The notes beneath the pieces are model-generated. The model saw only the letters and a program-made list of their open reading frames with translations, was not told where the DNA came from and searched no databases. Source: Porodaedalea pini (taxonomy: Eukaryota; Basidiomycota; Agaricomycetes; Hymenochaetales; Hymenochaetaceae). Taken from it: a stretch of DNA of 64,000 nucleotides. Within the stretch, counting starts at the first letter, position 1, and each line of letters opens with the position of its first letter. Positions 12,204 through 23,517 of this stretch are shown piece after piece. The translations under genes and the position numbers were made by a program. The stretch is taken from assembly GCA_002794775.1 (NCBI GenBank), contig NBAY01000029.1, forward strand, positions 434,001 to 498,000, written 5' to 3'.

Positions 12204-15200
12204 ATGGTTGTTGGCACACGTCGGTCCGCTAGGCTCGGTGGTGAGTACTTCTTTCGATCATTTAGCATGCGCTTCTCTCACTCTGAGAAAGGAAATGTCG
12301 AGATCATGCAGGCGCCTCCGCAAGCGCCTTCTGCAAAGCAAGAGCGACGGTCCAAAAAGAAAGTGCTCGCGGAAGAAGTGAGCTTATCCATTCAGAAGAA
12401 TGATTACATTGCTTATTAGGCATACAGGATGGCGAGTCTAGTACTTCAAAGCTGAAGAAGGCAGCCAGGAAAAAGAGAAAAGGGAGAGGAACATTGGAGG
12501 ACGTTGTAGAAGAGACTTCGAAGGAAACCGACCCCGATAATATGGTGGAGAAAGTCAGTCAATCATTCAATGTTTGTCTTCATAATGCTCATTAGTACAA
12601 GCTCGTGGAGCCGGTCAATGATCATTCTGAAAGGACTGAATTGCAGTCCGTCCGTGACGACCAGGGCATGGCTCAGGCTCAGTATGTCGAAGACATCGAG
12701 TTTCAAAGCTCCCACCTTGAGCGCGATGACATGGAGTCTGAGTGGCTGCGCAGGCAAGAGGTTTTGCATATGCGAGAGGCCGAAGTTCTTCAACTCACCA
12801 AGAACCAGAACGACTACCTAAACAAACTTCGGGTGACGGTTGCTGCTCCTCTTGATGATACGTTGAGCCAGGAACAGCATGAGATATCGAGAATTGCTCA
12901 TGAAGAAGCTGTCAATGAGTATTCAAGATGGGAGAACCTAGTCAAGGTGGCACGTGAATCTGTTCTAAGAGCAAAGGCGTTGTTGTGGAAGCTTGGTGTT
13001 GATATTGATGCCAAGGACGGAGAGCGACATGTACGTGTTGACACTGTTTATGCTTTACAGTGTATGAATGAATCTCTAGGCTTCTGGTGATGTGGAAAAC
13101 ACAACGGAATCACTTCAAGTCTGCGTGGACTCCGAGTTGACGTCTCCCGTGATGGCTTCTGAGCAGCAGCATGAGCCAGAACATTGCGAGTGTGCAAATG
13201 ATGAAACTCAAGGGGTTCCCGAGATCAAGACAGAGCAAGATCTGCATGCTGAGCTTCGTGCGACTATGAAGTACCTTAGCTCTGCTCATAATGCACAGCG
13301 AGATAGGCCGAGCGAGGAAACTGACAAAAGGGTTGCAGAGGCTAAGAGGAGATATATCTGACTGTCCAATAGGATGCACTGTTCCTTCAGATGCTGCTGC
13401 TAGCGGTTCAGTCAACATAGTCACTGAGAAGGCATTATCTAACTCTGACAATGAATATCCTATTGCCCCTCCCCTCCCACCTGCTTCAAACGGGCTTGTC
13501 CTTTGTCAGCACAACACCTCTCTCCCCAATCTACGACCAAATGAGGAGGAGGATGTTCTTGATGATGCATCTTCATCCGACGAGTTTGAGGCTCTGAGCG
13601 ACGATGAGACAGATTCTGAAGCTGACGCCGAACTCCAGCCAGGAACAAGCAAGGTGGGTACTTCATCTCATACAAAGAAGGCATCTAGGAAAGAGAAGGG
13701 GAAAGGACATGTACCTCTGCCTTCTGATAGATCCCGATTGAAGAAATGCAAGCATGGTGCATCCTCAGACGTAACCGAGTTGAATAAGGAAGCAAAGCAC
13801 CGCAAACCTGGGCCACCATCAAAGGAAGGGCTAGCACAGGTTCGCAAACTCTTCAATGATATCTTGGACATTGCGCATCAAGAAAACAAGGATGTCTGGG
13901 CATTTCTTGACAAGCTTGGTGTATCACACAAAAATTCTCGCAGTGTGAACATGTCCAATATGTTTGCAAAGTACTACTCGAAGAAAATCAGGCCTTACGA
14001 TGACCAGAGAGGTGTGTAGTTTTCTGATGTTAATCACTACCCCTCATAACAGTTTTCTCAGATGACACAGACACATACAGAGCTGAAATACAGTGTAAAT
14101 ACAAGGATGCAAAAAAGATGAACGAAGAAGATCGTGAGAAGCTGTTCGAAGATGTCATTTCTTGGAATGAACAGCTCGACGAACTTGATATCGACACGGT
14201 CAAAAATCTTGAGGGCATCTGTAATAAGGGGCTGCACGAGTTTTGCAATTTTATTTGTTTTCTTTTCTCTTCATATGCTTTACTTTGTCTAATGTTTGCG
14301 TTAAGGCTTCAAGAGATTTTGCGAGAACAAAAACATTGTGGTTTGCTTGTCATGTCAATCTCTCGAACAACGCACAGGCTGGAAAGCTAAAAGGGTTAAT
14401 TGGTGGGATACCGCTTGCTGAAAAGGCATTACAGCGAGCTTCATTTATAACAGCAAGCCTTGCCAGAGACTTAGAGACATGCGCTAGGTGAGTGATCTTT
14501 GACATATGTAAAGGCTTTTTGCCTTCATACCACTGACGTACTATTTCTACTCAGAGCTGCAGAACTGCAAGAGCGTGGCATCAATGCAGATGAGCTGGAT
14601 CAGCCAATTTTTGATTTTCGTGCAAATGAGAAAGATGGCCTTCGATCGATATTTGGCCACTATGTGAAGAAAGACTTAGGTGAGTAGTCTGTCTTCATTC
14701 ATGAGGGCATCCTAATACATTGGTAGAACTTTTATATAAGCGAAGAGGTGATCCGAAGCAGACATTCAAAGTTGGCGAACCGATCCTGCCTTTCTTGTGG
14801 AGAGAAAAAATTGGTATTGTTGGCATTCCTGACGATATCGAAACCAGTGGCATGAGTGGTGGTAAGGATCGTGACAGCAATGATATCAAATTCGAGTGGA
14901 GAAACTTGAAACTCGAAGGGAAATCATTCAAATCGTCAAACGGAAAGCGCCCCGGCACGATTCAAAAGGTCATGAAGCCCATCATCGATGAGCAGAAAGC
15001 AATCCAGAATGGTGAAGAGCCACTCTCCGAGGATGTGATGCACTTTGTTGACTTAAGGGATGGTCAGTCATCTATTTTATTTTATTTTATTTCCTGTGAT
15101 CCTAGCTGAACAAGATTTGTAGAACTCTCTAAGCTGCTTGCTTCTCTCGTTGATTTTGCAATGATCAAGACTACAACTGGTTGGGAGTTAGTTTTATTAT

Positions 15201-15382
15201 GAGATTGTGAGGCATTCATCGCAGAGCTTGAAGATTCTTGTGACACCCCTTCTGCTGTGGCTACATTATCAGATGCATCATCTCATAATCTTGCACAATC
15301 TCTATATGACAATGCTGCAACAGGTCTTCTTGACGGCATGGAGACTTTTGACGAAGATGATTATTTATATGCTGATATATAG
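12204..15382 (+). CDS. Unrecognised large multi-exon protein carried by the KDZ element
   Basis: I do not recognise the family. Starting at MVVGTRRSARLGG (12204), coding blocks are visible at about 12597-13080, 13090-13350, 13360-14011, 14060-14235, 14380-14487, 14555-14680, 14727-15062 and 15211-15382. The first block after the start is Lys/Arg-rich. A heptad-like helical segment (near 12740-12830) suggests a coiled coil. The middle is Ser/Asp/Glu-rich with basic KKASRKEKGKG patches. A conserved-looking helical region (KPGPPSKEGLAQVRKLFNDI, near 13810) follows. The protein ends in an acidic tail (TFDEDDYLYADI). This composition would suit a nuclear scaffold or DNA/chromatin-binding accessory factor, but that is inference. 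It may be more than one gene. Confidence 0.5.
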
Positions 15383-15468
15383 TTGTAAATAATACCAATT
15401 TATTGTGTGATGCTGTGTTTGACACATCAGTGACGCTGTATTTGACATGTCAGTCAAATACTTTGTAG

Positions 15469-16263
15469 TTACAGGGTTTTCAATAAACCTCATCAGTGCG
15501 CATTTCAGAAAAAAAAAGTTGTGCACCCTCCCAAAGAAGAATCTGCCTTTTTGGGTGAGGATGCGCATTGTGAGTTTACACAACGAGCTTGCCATTACAG
15601 GGTTTTCAGAAAACCTTGTCAGTGCGTGTTTGAGAAAAAAAAAGTTGTGCAGGCTCTGAGAAAGGGATCTGCCTTTTTGGGTGACGATGTGTGTTGTGAA
15701 ATTATTTCCAAGTCGTATGTCATGCTCTCAACACATTGGTGCCCTCAGCAGCAGATGGCAAATAAAGTAGAGAAAATGAAGCCTTCAATTGAGCAAGGTA
15801 TTTTACTCTAAATAAAACCCTGAAAACTCGGTTTGAGTACTCAACCTCATTTCAACAACTGACAAGCTCACTAATACTGTGTAAATTCACAACGCGTGTC
15901 CTCACCCAAAAAGGCAGATTCCTTTCTTGGAGCCTGCACAACTTTTTTTTTCTCAAACATGCACTGGCAAGGTTTTCTGAAAACCCTGTAATATTGAAAT
16001 GATGTTGAGACAAGTCAAAGTATTTAGACCACATTTTCAAGGATTTCTCAAGAGAAAAATACTCTGCTATATTGAAGGCCCCACTTTCTCCATTTTATTT
16101 TACATCTGCATTCAGGTTATCCACCTCTTGAGAGCATGATGCAGAGCTAGCAAACAAATCCATGACATGTCCCCACCCAAAAAGGCAGATTCTGCTTTGG
16201 GAGGCGCATAACTTTTTTTTTCTGAAATGCACACTGACAAGGTTTATTGAAAATCCTGTAATC
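15469..16263. repeat. Four about 110-bp subterminal repeats, two direct and two inverted
   Basis: Copies lie at about 15469-15581 and 15594-15703 (plus) and about 15879-15992 and 16150-16263 (minus). Each has ttacagggttttcA near one end, a run of 9 A next to gttgtgc, and a shared ctgcctttttgggtga box. The copies differ from each other by scattered substitutions. They lie just inside the right TIR and have no counterpart near the left arm. They may be subterminal binding sites or a small nested foldback. Confidence 0.75.
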
Positions 16264-16477
16264 CATGACAGTTTACACAAAGCTTCAACCTCTGAGTGCT
16301 GAAAGTGGACCTAATAGGTCTTCACAATGCATTGAATGTTTAATGCAAGGGCTTGGTGGTGGACCATGAAGAAAGGAGGGTGACTCAATGCCCTTTGCAC
16401 ATGCAGTTTAATTTAGGATGCAACTCTGGTGCCTTCAAAGTCGTGCAGTGTAGTTTTGACAGTGCTGGTGTAGCATA

Positions 16478-17369
16478 ATGTATGTACAAACAAGGTCTAC
16501 TGTCCTAGAAGCTATGATCTTTGTGTTATTTATTACAATAAGTTCCTCCTGGGCTATCCCTAGATTATTATCTCTGGGCTATCCCTGGATTATTATCTCT
16601 GGGCTATCCCTGGATTGTTATTTCTGGGCTATCCCTATGAAATTATGTCTGGGCTATCCCTCTGTATTTATATCTGGGCTATCCCTGTGTAAACATGTCT
16701 AGGCTATCCCTGGGTTATTATCTCTGAGCTATCCCCATAGATATGAGATACATATACTTATCAGTTAAAGTCATTCCTAGGTATTCTAAATCATAATAAT
16801 CAAGAACATGGGTGTATTCTATAAATTACAGAGGCTCAATACTCTGTTGTTATCACTGAGGTCATCATTTCTCAAAGTTCTACTTGTGGTCATGCTATAT
16901 AGAGATTAAAAGAGGACTTTCCTTATATTCAAAGCTAGAGGATGTGTAGCCATATCATATCTGTTGTCATACAAACATCCAGTGAAGCTGAATCTATGAT
17001 AATATTCACAGAGTAGCAACTGCCTAGTATGTATAAAGTGGCCATGCACAAGGCCAAGCATTAAATGCATCACAACTGTTCAAAACTAACATGGAATTGC
17101 TAATTTAAGCCCTAAAATATCAAATTTTTAATATAAAACTAGGTTGAAATTATCTGGGGAAATCCCAGTGAAAAGTCCCCCTGGCACCCAGTGACAACAG
17201 AGGGACAGCCCTATGGTAACTGCACTGATAGGTATTAACTTACAGGAATATCCCCTGCCCTGGGACATCCCAGACTATATATATACATATCAGGACAGGC
17301 ACCTTTAGGTGTAACTCAATTGGACTAAGTTACACCTAAGAGGTCTGGGTAAAGGGGGTACCTGAAGTG
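16478..17369. repeat. Right terminal inverted repeat of the KDZ element
   Basis: This 892-bp block is the reverse complement of 1549-2588, ending GGTACCTGAAGTG. It contains the shorter version of the 25-bp array. Confidence 0.85.
16549..16737 (-). repeat. 25-bp tandem array, about 8 copies, in the right TIR
   Basis: Units begin TGGGCTATCCCT, the reverse complement of the left-arm AGGGATAGCCCA unit. Eight copies are present against about fourteen in the left arm. Confidence 0.85.
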
Positions 17370-17376
17370 TTATATA
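17370..17376. repeat. Right target-site duplication of the KDZ element (TTATATA)
   Basis: It follows the GAAGTG terminus directly and matches 1542-1548. The next base here (C) equals the first base of the left terminus, so 7 versus 8 bp cannot be decided from one insertion. Confidence 0.8.
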
Positions 17377-18838
17377 CTTCTGTGAAAGAGAATCACGTGC
17401 TAATTTGCTTACGTCAGTAAACTCCGCGCCAATCTCTTCGCGGGGTCGTAACGGTGCGTGCATGTCGACGGAATGAGAGTGGCTGCATCCCTGCACGCGT
17501 CTCGCTCTCAACGACGTTTGAGACGCCGAGCTCGTTGAAGTTTTCATGAAGGTGTGCTGCGAAGAAGACGATTAAGGTCCAGGCCCGATCGAAACCGCTC
17601 GATCTCTGTGTCTCAAGAATGTTTTCAATCGTACGTCGCTTTAGCGCCATCTCGTCGTTTAGTCACTTTATGCTTTTTCAGGATAATTGAAATAGAGAAA
17701 TTTATCTAGGGCCAAACCGTTTGATTTGGAGAAGGCCTTGAAATACTCCGCTCCCGATGAGGCTGTCGTCTGCAAAATTACTCCCCACTCCTTTTATCGA
17801 TGATAAGTACAAGAAGGTAGCCTTACGCTAATTCATTAAGGCTGTCAATCCAAGCTCAATTGCATCATTAACATTAGGCTTATCCAATTCTGCGAGGCTC
17901 GCCTCGAACTTGCGTTACAGCGCGTTTGGCATTGGTGTTCAGATCCTGAGGAACACGTTCATAGGGTTGCATCTGCCGTTCGATCCACCCGAGGCTCGCG
18001 AGCTCAACATGTGGGACATCGAAATGAACGCTTATGTTGTATCTCAGATCAGTCGGTGGCTCGTATTCAGTGCTGAAGGGCTGCCAACGGACGGCTGGTC
18101 AGGGAAAGTTCCAGTCCTTCATGTCGTTCATTGCGCCAAGCGAACTTCAGGACTGAGCGCGTGGCAGTGAAGATCTCTGTGACCCGCTGGCATAAGCTAG
18201 ATGCTCGGCGCGCCGACCGTATTTCCGCTAGATCAACACCTTCATCGAAATGCTCGGGCCGTACGCAAGCAAGCTCAAAATATCAGAGGCTATAATCTGC
18301 CAAGCCTAGTTTGAAACAGCATCGCACGCGGGACGTATAGGAACCCGAAGACTTATTTGAGTACGTACATTCAGCGGAGGACAGCACCACAAAAATTAAT
18401 GCCGAGATTTATGCTAATCACGTGTTCCATATCTGCGAGTCGGAGAATAACATTGCCTCTCCATGTTCATGACGAGAATATTCTTCTATATCGTTGATGC
18501 AGAGTTGGACGAGACACTCCACTTGACGGGATTTTATCGCACATTAAGATCCAATACAAATATAGCTTTCATCGAGCTGGTGCCCGAAGAATCGTCGCGT
18601 GATCAAACTATGGTGAGTTTCCCGTCCGAAGCTTGCAAGAAGCATCTCTTATATTTTCTAGAATCCGGAATACCTGCCAGCAGTCGTGGACTGACTTCGG
18701 TAATCGGATACTCTTCGGTGTCATGAAACTTCACCGGTTTTACCATCCGAAGAGATACCAAGCTTCGGAACTGTTCGCAGAACTCCAAATTCGTTGAGCA
18801 AGAGTTGTTGACTGTCAGATACTACTTGAACCGATATC
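17377..18838. other. No recognisable gene between the KDZ element and the GH7 gene
   Basis: Several short frames exist: about 17414-17650 on the minus strand, beginning MALKRRTIENILETQ, and 17910-18170 and 18463-18726 on the plus strand. None shows a family motif, and none joins into a longer product by obvious introns. They could be decayed genes. Confidence 0.4.
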
Positions 18839-18839
18839 C

Positions 18840-18847
18840 TATATAAG
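18840..18847 (+). promoter_or_regulatory. TATA box of the GH7 gene
   Basis: TATATAAG lies about 55-60 bp upstream of the GH7 start codon at 18902, a normal distance for a strongly expressed secreted fungal enzyme. Confidence 0.7.
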
Positions 18848-18901
18848 CAGCTTCCATGCTCCTTACAATCGCCATCGGTTCAACAGTCGTCCATTCGAGT
18901 C

Positions 18902-20331
18902 ATGTTTCCCGCTGCTGCTCTCCTTTCTTTCAGTCTCTTCGCCGTTGTCCGTGGCCAGCAAGCAGGCACGGTAACGGCAGAAACCCATCCCGCACTTTCC
19001 GTTCAACAATGTACCGGGAGCGGCAGCTGCACCACCCAGGATGCATCCGTCGTGCTCGATTCGAACTGGCGCTGGGTGCATGACACGACCGGCTACACGA
19101 ACTGCTACACTGGTAACGAGTGGGACGCGACTCTGTGTCCCGATGACGTGACATGTGCGGAGAACTGTGCGCTTGACGGCGCTGACTACTCCGGCACGTA
19201 CGGTATCACGTCCTCAGGCAACGCACTCACTCTCAAGTTCGTCACGGATGGCGCGTCCGGCACTAACGTTGGCTCGCGCGTGTACCTCATGGCCGATGAG
19301 ACTAGCTACCAGATGTTCTATCTTAAGAACCAGGAGTTCACGTTTGACATCGATATGTCGAGCCTTCCATGCGGTCTCAACGGCGCACTTTACTTTGTCG
19401 AGATGGACGAAGATGGTGGTCTGTCCGAGTACCCGAACAACAAGGCTGGCGCGAAGTACGGAACCGGCTATTGCGATACGCAGTGCCCACAGGACATTAA
19501 GTTTATCAATGGCGAGGTACGCCTAGATCTATTTCTATCTGTGCAAGTGTATTTTAATTCACATCTTATCCGTAGGCCAACGTGGAAGGCTGGGTACCCT
19601 CCAACAACTCCGCGAATGCCGGAACAGGCATGTACGGCTCTTGTTGCATTGAGATGGACGTTTGGGAGGCGAACTCGATGGCGGCTGCCGTCACTCCTCA
19701 CGTCTGCACTGTTCAGGGACAGACCCGCTGCTCTGGCACCGACTGCGGTGAAGGCGATGAGCGATACGATGGTATTTGCGACAAGGATGGCTGCGACTTT
19801 AACTCATTCCGTATGGGCGACGAGTCATTCCTCGGTCCCGGTTTGACTGTCGACACGAGCTCTACGTTCACCGTCGTTACTCAGTTTATCACCGCCGATA
19901 ACACCAGCACAGGCGCGCTCTCTGAGATTCGCCGCTTATACGTGCAGAATGGCAACGTCATCCAGAACTCTAAGGTCAACATCCCGGGCGTGGATGCATA
20001 CGATTCCATCACCGACGATTTCTGCAACGCCCAAAAGACGGCGTTCGGTGACACGAACACGTTCGAGTCTATGGGTGGTCTCACGACCATTGGCGATGCC
20101 TTCGACCAGGGCATGGTGCTGGTGATGAGTGTGTGGGACGACTACGCCGTCAACATGCTGTGGCTCGACAGCGACTATCCCACAGACGTGCCCGCCACTA
20201 ACCCGGGTGTCGCTCGCGGCAACTGCTCCACCACATCGGGCGTACCCGCCCAGGTCGAGTCGCAGAGCCCAGGAGCCTCGGTCACTTACTCCAACATCAA
20301 GTTCGGTGACATCGGCTCGACCTTTGCCTGA
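18902..20331 (+). CDS. GH7 cellobiohydrolase (exo-cellulase), no cellulose-binding module
   Basis: Two exons (18902-19516 and 19576-20331) with a 59-bp GT-AG intron encode 456 residues. Residues 1-18 form a signal peptide ([18 protein letters not shown]), after which the mature enzyme starts at QQAGT. The GH7 catalytic signature [14 protein letters not shown] gives Glu231, Asp233 and Glu236, the usual nucleophile, helper Asp and acid/base. The many cysteines fit the family disulfide pattern. GH7 reducing-end cellobiohydrolases release cellobiose from crystalline cellulose outside the cell. The protein ends at [14 protein letters not shown], the normal end of the catalytic domain, so there is no linker and no CBM1. 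Endoglucanase (GH7 EG) is less likely, given the general similarity to cellobiohydrolases. Confidence 0.96.
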
Positions 20332-20705
20332 TCTCTTACTCACAGTACCGTTGGGTTTTTTCGTTGTTTGTACAATGGTTTGATACATACAGGCACTCGA
20401 ATGAATCTTGGGTCGTAGCGGATCTCAGTTTACTTGTTCTTGGTCTCATACATGTCCATGTCCGAATAGTATTTCATGCCTCAAAATGTCTGAAATATTC
20501 CGTAGGCCGCGTAGTGGAAATAAAATGTGCTCTCATTTATACTATAATCGCACCGTACCAGACTATTGACTGAAGCAGACATGGGTCACATCTAATTGTG
20601 AATTCGCTTATTTTTATTACACGTCCCAACGTTAGAAGTAGATCACCACTTCTCATTACTTTACGATATAACACTCCAGCGATGCGACTCCGCCCTCGAT
20701 TCCAG
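20332..20705. other. Convergent 3' intergenic region
   Basis: The GH7 gene and the DUF1275 remnant converge here. Nothing beyond likely 3' untranslated sequence is visible (ttgggttttttcgttg just after the GH7 stop, and an aataaaatgtg stretch near 20518). Confidence 0.4.
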
Positions 20706-21784
20706 CTACTTCTTCGCGGGAATGAACAGCCAGCAAAAATCAATTCGTACTCGGAGGCCTGTCGCGACTCCGAACACCGTAGCGCTCCCTGTCCAGTTGA
20801 GAATCCAGCGTCTAATAACACCGCCGAGGATGAAGGCCAACACGGCGAGGACCCTATAGTCGCGCGACTTCACATAACTGCACCGGGAGAGTTCTGGGTT
20901 ACCGATCACCTCGCACCATAAGGTTGTTAGTACCACTAACAAAAGATTGATGCAATATTGGGTATGGATGAGCATATGATCCGCCAAGGAAGCAAGACTT
21001 GAAGATCAGAAACGCACCGGTGGCGCCAAAGTGCAAACTGATGCGCTTAGCTATCACTCCCTGCAGTCACCGGCCAGCACTCGCGAAGCCGAGCATAACA
21101 AAACTCAACGCGCCGACCTATGCGTCCTCGCTGCGTGAACCCGCGACGCTCGGCTCCACACTTTCCCAGATGGTGAGCGCCGCGAATATCGTAAGAAGCG
21201 CTCGCGCTCGCGTGCCTATTATGAGCTGAGCGCCTATTCGAGCCCATACGGTCATCACAGCGGCCGAGACATCCACCGCTGAGGCAGGAGAGCAGTGAGG
21301 TGAGCGCCTGTTGATCCGCCACCTCAAATACGAAGTTTGCTTTCTCTGAGGAGAGGAAGCGGCCGATGGCAACAGCGAGTTGAGCAGTATTTCTAGTCTG
21401 GAACCCACACCAAAGAAGGACGGCTGTAAACGGAACGGCATTACTATAATTTATTTTCAGTTTGAGCATCGTTCGAGAGGCTGTAAAGGAAACGTACATA
21501 AAGCCAAACATGAAACAAAAACACCATAACAAGACTGTGGCGTGAGCGGGATCGATGTCTTGCATGAGGTGGTCCGTGCAGGATATACGACGCCAAAGTG
21601 AAGCTATGCGCTGCTTTGCGATGGCTGGAGTCGGTAGCGTCGCAGATGAGACTGAACAAGACGATACGGTCACCGAAGCATATGAAGACAAAACCGGATC
21701 TTGTTTTGGCTCCTGTTTTGGCTCGTTCGCAGCAGCTGGATTGCTTGTCGATGGAGAAGGTACGCGCGGAAACTGGCTCGACAT
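20706..21784 (-). pseudogene. Decayed DUF1275 (YoaK-like) membrane protein
   Basis: The start at 21784 (MSSQFPRVPSP) leads into a recognisable DUF1275 protein: TDHLMQDIDPAHATVLLW, FTAVLLWCGFQTRNTAQLA, ADQQALTSLLSCLSGG, TTLWCEVIGNPELSR and a C-terminal FCWLFIPAKK. A GTACGT...TATAG intron explains one gap (about 21426-21482), and another probably lies near 20930-20985. Three lesions are visible. The frame shifts by one base near 21225-21240, between RMGSNRR and AQLIIGTRARALL. Two in-frame stops follow, one after SRSEDA (about 21118) and one at FASAGR-stop-LQG. The family is a multi-helix membrane protein of unknown transport role. The homologous frame continues past each lesion, so this is probably a recent pseudogene. 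Confidence 0.8.
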
Positions 21785-22570
21785 GTTGAGGCGGGCAGTT
21801 AGATAGTGACGCAGGTGAGAAGAGTAGGGGGATAGACTTGGATAGTACGCCGTCGACTAGTTGTCCCCAGATCACAACCAATGTTTCAATCGATCCTTGG
21901 CCGATTTCCCCTTCCTGATTCACATGCCAAGGACTTCTTTATCTTGTTCGCCCGCCAGGTTACTTGACATAGGCAAAATTGAAGACCAAGGCTTCGCAAA
22001 CCTGAAGAAACTGCAGTACTGCGCTCTTTGTTTCTCATCTTGGATAGAGGCAATCACGTTGTACAGGAAATGCGGTGTTGGTGACACAGGTGTCCTTGGC
22101 GTAGTGGAGTGGCGCAACAAGAAAGCAAGTCGGAAAGACAGGCATCGGCAAGGCGAGTGAGAAGTCAAGACTTGGCCAAGAGCTGCGGCCATTGCATCAG
22201 CGATACACGATGATGTGTCAAATATGCGTGACTAGAATGAAAAGTATGCTTACTTACTTAGCAAGATCTTGACAGACAGTGAGTCCTCGAGTCGCTGCTA
22301 ATTCAACAGCTGAATACATCCTGACACATAGTTCGGCGACCTGGTGTTTCTCTTTAGCGACGGAAACTGGGAAATACACCTACCTACCATTCCTTCCTCG
22401 CAATTTAGAAAACATCCAGGAATCTGGCTTCATCTGATATGTTCCGAGAGGCGTTGTGCAAAGTTAGTGAAGCGAGAAGAAGAGGCTTAGTGACTAGTCA
22501 AGCGCTGAAATGGTTACGTACGCATTGACAGATCTGTAGAGCTGCTTATGCACTACTGATATCATGAGTA
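21785..22570. other. No recognisable gene
   Basis: About 790 bp upstream of the DUF1275 remnant. Frames on both strands (for example 21861-22160 plus and 21920-22192 minus) show no motifs and overlap each other. It may include the old promoter of the remnant. Confidence 0.4.
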
Positions 22571-23232
22571 GACGCAACTAGAGTTGGAGGGGAAACTCCT
22601 GGAGGCCTGTGGGAATCATTAACCACTGTGGCTAACTTGTGGAGGGACCGGTGGTTGTGGTTAACCACTGGTTGGAAACTGTGGGAGATGGTGTGTAAGC
22701 ATCCAAATATAGTAATTTGTAAACAATTGTCGCCGCGTCGTTACCAAAAATGAAAATTGTGCATGTAGTGCGTCTCGGCCTAAGTGCTCTGAAAGCCACA
22801 AGACCCGGACCTCACTCCTTAAGTTTTATTCCAATTTGGCACCTCCAGTGCTTGATTCACAGCTCCGTCTGTGCCATAATCTTCAACATCCTCAGCAGGA
22901 AGACCGAATGATTTAAAATCATAGTACTGATTTGAGAAAGGAAGGTTATCTGGAGACTAGAAAGATAGTAGAATAGCTCTTGAAGCTTAGTTTCAAGCTC
23001 TTGAGGACCTAGAATGTTTACAGACATAGCTGTATGTGCCTCGACTGAATTTTTTTTTGATTAGATTACCCTACACTATGACATAAGAAATAATGACTAA
23101 TATATCTAATTGGGTTTACCACAGGCCATTTTCGACAGTGCCCTGTGGTGAAGTGGTTAACCCCGTGGGAAACCACGGTGGTTAACCACTCGGTGGGTAA
23201 CTCCGAGTTTCCCCTCCAACTCTAGACGCAAC
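22571..23232. mobile_element. Non-autonomous hAT element with 8-bp target duplication
   Basis: The element proper is 22579-23224 (646 bp). Its ends are TAGAGTTGGAGGGGAAACTC and the exact reverse complement, a perfect 20-bp TIR. GACGCAAC is duplicated directly outside both ends (22571-22578 and 23225-23232). An 8-bp duplication and a TAGAG-type end are hallmarks of the hAT superfamily. Subterminal GGTTAACCAC motifs recur near both ends. No transposase is encoded, so it would depend on an element elsewhere. Confidence 0.9.
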
Positions 23233-23517
23233 CACGATTTCGTAGCAACGCGTGGGAAGCAAAATGGCATGAACTTATTAGTACATAAGGTTTTTCCAAA
23301 GAGGCATATAGAATTGCTCCATATTTGGAAGAAACGCGGATCTTCTTCGCGTCCAGCTGGAATATTAATGTCCTTTGTTCATTTGTCTTAACGTTTGATC
23401 GGGGAACTGAGCTTCGCAAGGGCAAAAGAAAAGAGTAATCTGCGAAATTAACGTTCCGAAGGTTTGGTACGGTCTGTCATCTCAGGACCCCGGAAATGCC
23501 TTATGTGTGCCTTCTAG

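Larger units (their letters stand above)
1549..17369. mobile_element. Complete 15.8-kb KDZ-superfamily DNA transposon
   Basis: The ends are long terminal inverted repeats starting CACTTCAGGTACC, flanked by a TTATATA duplication. The element encodes a KDZ (Kyakuja-Dileera-Zisupton) type transposase on the minus strand (2731-6555) and two multi-exon plus-strand genes: an SPT5-like KOW protein (8715-11710) and an unrecognised acidic protein (about 12204-15382). The arms are nearly identical apart from tandem-repeat copy number, which suggests recent insertion. KDZ elements are known to be large and abundant in basidiomycetes. Assigning the two plus-strand genes as cargo is inferred from their position between the ends. 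Confidence 0.88.

Noticed and set aside
1549..17369. CACTA (EnSpm) element, because the ends start CAC
   Set aside because: The duplication is 7 bp rather than 3, the termini read CACTTC, and the encoded transposase has KDZ motifs.
18463..18726. Plus-strand 87-codon frame upstream of the GH7 gene
   Set aside because: It looks protein-like in places (ELDETLHLTGFYRTL), but no family is recognised and no joined exons could be built.
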